From positions 1-18,371 of the forward strand of contig JAFRMD010000177.1 in assembly GCA_017430835.1 (NCBI GenBank): a DNA stretch of 18,371 bases. The letters are read 5' to 3'. A model generated the notes under the pieces. The model was given only the letters and a program-made list of their open reading frames with translations. It made no database searches and was not told the DNA's origin. The number at the start of each line of letters is the position of its first letter. Position 1 is the stretch's first letter. Source of the stretch: Methanosphaera sp. Its GTDB lineage: Archaea; Methanobacteriota; Methanobacteria; Methanobacteriales; Methanobacteriaceae. Both the position numbers and the translations under genes were made by a program. Positions 14,630 to 18,371 of this stretch are shown piece after piece.

Positions 14630-14752
14630 TTAACTAGTAAAGTATAATTTTAAAAATAAAATTCATAAACAGTAATTAACTGGTTAAATATTATTTAATT
14701 AGTAAAATCTATTTTTAATAATTATGATATCAAGTATAAATTAACTAGTTAA
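14630..14752. repeat. Cluster of four TTAACTAGTTAA-type palindromes
   Basis: Related sites lie at 14630-14640 (TTAACTAGTAA), 14676-14687 (TTAACTGGTTAA), 14695-14705 (TTAATTAGTAA) and 14741-14752 (TTAACTAGTTAA, a perfect palindrome). Their starts are 46, 19 and 46 bp apart, which gives two similar pairs. Spaced copies of one dyad look like operator or iteron sites for a dimeric DNA-binding protein. AT-richness makes weak matches easy, but the shared CTAG/CTGG centres and equal spacings argue against pure chance. Confidence 0.5.
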
Positions 14753-14760
14753 AATTATTT

Positions 14761-15209
14761 TTGCTGAACAATTCTTGGAAGGATAATTTTTTAATAATAT
14801 TTTTGGTTGTTTTTATTACTCATGTCTTTCAATTTTGTTTTTTTTCTTACTTCATCATTTTGAGTATGGTTCATCTATATGTCTTATATGAAAAATGCTA
14901 TTTTAATCATTTTTTATTTTTTTCATCAAAAATTTTCATTTTCATTTTTTGTAATGGGTTGTATGCGTACAAAATTTTGTGCATTTTTTAGGACGCATCA
15001 TGATATGTAATAATTTATTGGGGTTATGTTATGATTATTCACTACTTGCCATTTTTACTATTGCTACATATACATGTGCTAGGTTATAAATGCTATTTTA
15101 GTGATATTGAAATGTGTCGAAATTCCTCATTTTTGCCCCAAATTTTGGTCATTTTTTTCATATATTTTTGAAGGACTTTCTTATGAGTCTATTAAGAGAC
15201 TTGTAAGTA
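14761..15209. other. T-rich region without a convincing gene
   Basis: A 76-codon frame from a TTG at 14761 is almost all Phe, Ile, Leu and Tyr and lacks a ribosome site, so I do not call it. The stretch contains a 12-bp palindrome ACAAAATTTTGT (14969-14980) nested between ATGCGT (14963-14968) and its complement ACGCAT (14993-14998), a possible cruciform. Nothing else is recognised. Confidence 0.35.
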
Positions 15210-15315
15210 AAATCTTATATAGTCTTTTAACAAATAGTCATAGATATTACTAAAAAATATCAAAGTTTCAAAATAAAAATTCTAAAAAATAGGAATGTTA
15301 AAAATTTTAGTAATA
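15210..15315 (+). promoter_or_regulatory. Strong promoter followed by an 11-bp long-range inverted repeat
   Basis: AAATCTTATATAGTC (15210-15224) is the same 15-mer that forms the promoter of the recombinase gene at 17347-17361. From its TATA box transcription should start near 15245, which is where TATTACTAAAA (15245-15255) begins. That arm pairs perfectly with TTTTAGTAATA (15305-15315), and a smaller stem GATATT/AATATC (15243-15248/15256-15261) competes with it. The product could be a small structured RNA or a long leader of the hydrolase gene at 15434, although a closer TATA (TATTTAAATT, 15361-15370) also serves that gene. Confidence 0.4.
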
Positions 15316-15433
15316 ATTGGAATATGTCCATGTAATACAAATAAATAAAAGCAAAAAAACTATTTAAATTAGAACAATAATAGAAAAATATAATAAACAT
15401 TTAAGATGGCAAACAGAATTTAACCGGAAGGCA

Positions 15434-16375
15434 ATGAAAATGAAACTTGAAAATTACCAATACAAAACATGTGACAACAATATAATCAACTATTATGAAG
15501 CTGAAAGTAACAATCCCATACTGCTTATAATACATGCCCAAAGTACAAACTCATGCAGTTATTCTGATGTAATCGATAAATTGTCAAAACGATTTCATTT
15601 GATTCTAATTGACTGCTATGGACATGGAAAAAGCTCTCACAACAGGGAAAAATACAATATAATCAGTCAAGGGGATGATTTAATTGAATTTATACAATAT
15701 AAAACCGATGAAAAGATATCCATACTGGGTCATTCATCCGGAGGCCTCGTTGCCTGCTATATAGCTTCAAAATCAGATCTTTGTGATAATCTGATACTGG
15801 AAGACCCCCCACTTTTTTCAAGCGTAGGGGAAAAAAGGTTTAATTATTACAACTACAAGGATCTTTCAACTGTTTGTCACAACTTCATCAATCAGGATGA
15901 AGAGGAAGATTTTGTCTACTACTACTTCCTCAATCAGTACATGTGGAATTTTTTCCCTGAAGGTTCAAGAGAAAAAATCAAAAGCAAATCTGCAAAATCC
16001 GCACTGAAGTATAGGAAAAAACATCCGGACAAGGCACTAAAAATCAGATTCTGGCCCAAAAAATTCCTGGAGGCATACAATGGAATGGAGGACTATGATC
16101 CTAACTTCGGAGAAAACTTCTACAACGACACATTCAACTGCAACATCGACTACAGCAAACTGCTTTCAAAAATAAACTGCAAAACATTATTCATGAAGGC
16201 AAATACCAAAATTGGAGATGATGGCATTATCATGGGTGCATTGACCGATGAAGACCTTCAGCAGGTAACAGACCTAATCAAAAATATAAGGGTGGAATAT
16301 TTCGACTGTGGGCATGGAATCCACAATGAAAAGAAAAAAGAGTTTGTAAAAAGCGTGATTGAAACTTTAAACTGA
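15434..16375 (+). CDS. Alpha/beta-fold hydrolase
   Basis: The 313-residue protein has the features of an alpha/beta hydrolase: strand and oxyanion region ILLIIHAQSTNS (about 29-40), the DCYGHGKSS turn (60-68), the nucleophile elbow GHSSGG with S101, and a C-terminal DCGHGIH with the probable catalytic H294. The acid is likely an Asp in the KIGDDG region (about 257-262). The cap (about 140-240) is large, charged and aromatic. There is no signal peptide, so it should be cytoplasmic. The substrate is unknown; such proteins include esterases, lipases and C-C hydrolases. GGAAGG lies 2 nt before the first ATG; the second in-frame ATG (15440) has better spacing. Codon use with more C than its surroundings is slightly unlike neighbouring genes. 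Confidence 0.85.
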   Translation: MKMKLENYQYKTCDNNIINYYEAESNNPILLIIHAQSTNSCSYSDVIDKLSKRFHLILIDCYGHGKSSHNREKYNIISQGDDLIEFIQYKTDEKISILGHSSGGLVACYIASKSDLCDNLILEDPPLFSSVGEKRFNYYNYKDLSTVCHNFINQDEEEDFVYYYFLNQYMWNFFPEGSREKIKSKSAKSALKYRKKHPDKALKIRFWPKKFLEAYNGMEDYDPNFGENFYNDTFNCNIDYSKLLSKINCKTLFMKANTKIGDDGIIMGALTDEDLQQVTDLIKNIRVEYFDCGHGIHNEKKKEFVKSVIETLN

Positions 16376-16703
16376 ATTGCGATAAAATACTGTTATAATG
16401 ATAATTCTTGACAACTTCGTTAAACATTTATGAAACGAAAAAAATGTCCAGGATAGTATTAATTAATGTTGTTTATTCAATGGTCTTCTAAAAATAATTA
16501 TTTTTAAACCTTAATTTTTTGAAATAGTTCATTTTTTTGATTATTTTTTATTTAATTAAATTTTTGGCAAAGTATATTTTTTAAATATTTATAAAAAAAT
16601 CTTTATATAAATACATTATTTTAACTTTGACAAATTTTTAATTTTTAATTTTTCAAAAAATTTATATTTATAGAAAATCATAAATTATATAAAAGGTGAA
16701 AAT
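16376..16703 (+). promoter_or_regulatory. Intergenic region with promoters of the second toxin-antitoxin operon
   Basis: Two TATA-like elements precede the antitoxin gene: TTTATATAAAT (16602-16612) and TTTATATTTATA (16661-16672). The latter would give a leader of about 14 nt, like that of the first operon. GGTGAAAAT before the ATG is the ribosome site. Nearer the hydrolase gene there is a 6-bp hairpin, TTCGTT (16416-16421) / AACGAA (16434-16439), and T-rich sequence near 16500-16560 that may end the hydrolase transcript. No gene is seen. Confidence 0.45.
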
Positions 16704-16934
16704 ATGATAACTACAAATATCTATAAAGGATTCCAATTGCATATACCTAAAGAAATAAGACAAAAACATAATATAACAGAAGATGATCAGGTAACCTGGA
16801 AAAGTGAAGGCGACAATATAATCATAAATGTTAAAAAACAAAGAAGTTTAAAGGACTTGGTGGGTCTGGCAACAGCAGAAAAAGAATTTGATTCCGTGAA
16901 ATTAAAAAAACGCAGCCAAAGGGGAGACATATAA
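16704..16934 (+). CDS. AbrB/SpoVT-type antitoxin (VapB-like), second copy
   Basis: This 76-residue protein begins MITTNIYKGFQLHIPKEIRQ, a swapped-hairpin DNA-binding segment, and has a basic/acidic tail for toxin binding (KEFDSVKLKKRSQRGDI). It is identical at about 43 of 76 positions to the antitoxin at 727-957 and has the same length and arrangement. GGTGAAAATATG sets the start. Its TAA is directly followed by the start codon of the toxin. It is inferred to neutralise the toxin and to repress the shared promoter. Whether it cross-reacts with the first toxin cannot be judged from sequence. Confidence 0.85.
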   Translation: MITTNIYKGFQLHIPKEIRQKHNITEDDQVTWKSEGDNIIINVKKQRSLKDLVGLATAEKEFDSVKLKKRSQRGDI

Positions 16935-17324
16935 TTGATATTTCTAGACAGCTGCTTTTTAATATCCTTAATCTCAGATAAGGCAAATCAACATGAAGAT
17001 GCAATAAATCTATTGGAATTAATAGATTATGAACATAAAGTTATTAATAGTCTTGTATTATCAGAAACCCTAAATGGAATACATGGATGTGAAAAAAGAA
17101 AAAGTTTAGAAGAAATATACAAAATCTTAATTGAAGTGGCAGAAGTAATTTATCTAAAACCAGAAGAATATATTGAAGCTATTAATCTTAGCAAACATTA
17201 TAACAATGCCATAAATTATTCTGATTTTATCATATTAAACACGATGCAAAATAAAAAAATTAACAGAATAGTTAGTTTTGATGAAGGATTTGACAAAATT
17301 AAGGGAATTGAAAGAATACATTAA
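16935..17324 (+). CDS. PIN-domain toxin-like ribonuclease (VapC family), second copy
   Basis: The 129-residue PIN protein has acidic residues D5, E44 (LSETLNGI), D97 (INYSDFIIL) and D116/D120 (SFDEGFD) in place, so it should be catalytically competent. The start is TTG, immediately after the antitoxin stop codon, whereas the first copy uses ATG after a 3-bp gap; MIFLDSCFLISL aligns residue for residue with the first copy's opening, which supports the TTG. A weak start that depends on translation coupling would keep toxin below antitoxin. Its RNA target is unknown. It lies about 75 bp upstream of the recombinase gene on the same strand. Confidence 0.86.
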   Translation: MIFLDSCFLISLISDKANQHEDAINLLELIDYEHKVINSLVLSETLNGIHGCEKRKSLEEIYKILIEVAEVIYLKPEEYIEAINLSKHYNNAINYSDFIILNTMQNKKINRIVSFDEGFDKIKGIERIH

Positions 17325-17346
17325 ATTTTATTAAGACTTATAATAG

Positions 17347-17390
17347 AAATCTTATATAGTCCATCAGTTAAATATTAATATAAGGAAGGT
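17347..17390 (+). promoter_or_regulatory. Promoter and ribosome site of the recombinase gene
   Basis: AAATCTTATATAGTC (17347-17361) is a TATA promoter with transcription start expected near 17382. The ribosome site AAGGAAGGT (17382-17390) follows at once, so the leader is very short. The same 15-mer is found at 15210-15224. Confidence 0.5.
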
Positions 17391-17397
17391 ATTTAAG

Positions 17398-18371
17398 ATG
17401 CAGTATGATGAAGACTATGAATACATCATAAAAAGTCTAAATAGAAAGGCAAGACGAAAAGGAAAAACAATAACTGATAGTACCATTAGGACATACGTAA
17501 CGGCAGTAAACAGCTACGTTAAATTTCTCGACAAAAGCTTTTCTTCCACGTTGGAGTTGGAAGTCGATGAGATACGCGACTTGATAGAAGACTACAAGGA
17601 TTACCTTATAGATGAAGACAAGGCAAACTCAACCATAAACAAGAGGGTAGACCTTTTAAAAGCATTATACAAACTCGGCAAAAAAGATCTTGGCTCAATC
17701 GAGAAACTCGTCGTCAGAGAATCAAACGATCCGGACAGACTGCCCAACAAAAAAGAGATAAGACAGGTACTAAACACCACTAACAACAAGCAGCTTAAGG
17801 CAATAATACTGTTTATGGCAACAAGCGGCTGTGCAATAAATGAGGTAACCAACATTAGCGTTGGAGAATTCAAGAATTCGCTCGCCGAATACACATCAAG
17901 TGAAGACATGACTGAAATAATCGATGAATTGTGGAACAAGTCAGATATCATACCGACAATAAAGGTACATCGAAGAAAAACAGACTTCTTCTACTACACC
18001 TGCTGCACACCCGAGTCAACAACTGCAATCATAAGATACCTAAGTACAAGAACTGATCTTGGTGATGACGAATTGCTGTTTACCATGACAAAACCTGCAA
18101 TTAATCAGGCATTCAGGTACTACAATGACAAATTGGGCTTTGGAAAAATAGACAGCCACCGCAAGTTTCACCCTCACGGACTTAGAAAGTTCTTTGCAAC
18201 ACAGCTTACCCTGGCAGGAGTACACAATGAGGATATTGACAGGCTCCTAGGTCATAAGGTAAAATCGGTCTTAAGCAAGTACTCCTACGCCAACAAGAAC
18301 ATAAAGTCGCAGTATTTGAAGGGGATAGAATATCTGAAAATCGAGGAAGACTCTGAGGAAGTTAAACAGTT
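17398..18371 (+). CDS. Tyrosine recombinase/integrase (3' end outside window)
   Basis: The frame from the ATG at 17398 is open for 324 codons to the window edge. A SAM-like DNA-binding N-terminal domain (about 1-105) is followed by a catalytic domain with K194 (HRRKTDFF), H260 and R263 (HPHGLR), H286 (LLGHK) and the nucleophile Y295 (SKYSY, 9 residues after the histidine, as in XerC/D). The first catalytic arginine, normally in (S/T)GxRxxE, is absent: the site reads TSGCAINEV, with Ala146 and Ile147. It may be a protein with altered or no activity, or the arginine is supplied elsewhere. The gene is richer in G and C than its neighbours, hinting at transfer. Its product would act on chromosome dimers or on an integrated element. 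Confidence 0.85.
   Translation, partial: MQYDEDYEYIIKSLNRKARRKGKTITDSTIRTYVTAVNSYVKFLDKSFSSTLELEVDEIRDLIEDYKDYLIDEDKANSTINKRVDLLKALYKLGKKDLGSIEKLVVRESNDPDRLPNKKEIRQVLNTTNNKQLKAIILFMATSGCAINEVTNISVGEFKNSLAEYTSSEDMTEIIDELWNKSDIIPTIKVHRRKTDFFYYTCCTPESTTAIIRYLSTRTDLGDDELLFTMTKPAINQAFRYYNDKLGFGKIDSHRKFHPHGLRKFFATQLTLAGVHNEDIDRLLGHKVKSVLSKYSYANKNIKSQYLKGIEYLKIEEDSEEVKQ

Noticed and set aside
14761..14991. 76-codon Phe-rich frame from TTG
   Set aside because: It has no ribosome site, low-complexity hydrophobic composition and lies in a T-rich region with a degraded neighbour.
4834..16424. Shared 11-mer ACTTCGTTAAA (minus strand at 4834-4844, plus strand at 16414-16424)
   Set aside because: It is a single short match, with no common context or extension. 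It is plausible by chance in 18 kb and is not claimed as an att site.
1..18371. CRISPR arrays, tRNA or rRNA genes
   Set aside because: Reading the whole window found no regularly spaced direct repeats with unique spacers, no tRNA T-loop motif with a cloverleaf, and no rRNA sequence.

Overview
The window looks like chromosomal DNA of a low-GC methanogenic archaeon of the Methanobacteriales; Methanosphaera is my best guess. The grounds are an archaeal TFB gene, TATA-type promoters with T-run terminators, Shine-Dalgarno sites built on GGTGAT/GGAGG, a very AT-rich background, and family types common in that group (DUF2207 membrane protein, VapBC-like modules, a TM2-like membrane family). The genus is an inference from these traits, not from a database match.

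Layout. Position 1-87 is probably the tail of an unidentified gene. Positions 337-957 (minus) carry a VapB/VapC-like toxin-antitoxin pair, followed on the same strand by a calcineurin-like phosphoesterase (1080-1829). On the plus strand lie a small acidic protein with a structured leader (2249-2455) and a DUF2207 membrane protein (2761-4533). Two minus-strand genes follow: an unknown 113-residue protein and a von Willebrand A (VWA) protein with an intact MIDAS. About 1 kb of mostly non-coding DNA comes next (6081-7129). A plus-strand cluster (about 7149-10326) holds five ORFs, and three of them are diverged paralogous membrane proteins of a TM2-like type. The convergent glmS (10480-12255, minus) shares a hairpin terminator with that cluster. 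The gene for transcription factor B (12960-14090) has an unusual basic N-terminal tail and a second, internal translation start. Positions 14100-15430 are degraded and repeat-rich: a HEPN-like pseudogene, a 32-bp tandem repeat, a cluster of short palindromes and a promoter-plus-hairpin element. An alpha/beta hydrolase (15434-16375), a second VapBC-like pair (16704-17324) and a tyrosine recombinase cut by the window edge (17398-18371) complete the right side.

How it fits together. glmS and tfb are housekeeping genes, while much of the rest has accessory character: two related toxin-antitoxin modules in opposite orientation near the two ends, a recombinase, a broken gene and low-complexity repeats. 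The best candidate for something undescribed is the 7.1-10.3 kb operon, in which three copies of one membrane fold with a conserved GxGN..N.LYKR..(I/V)Q...G motif flank a soluble or singly anchored partner of unknown function. The most testable regulatory observation is the TFB gene with two well-formed ribosome binding sites, which would give a 376-residue form with a histone-like tail and a 303-residue form of normal size.
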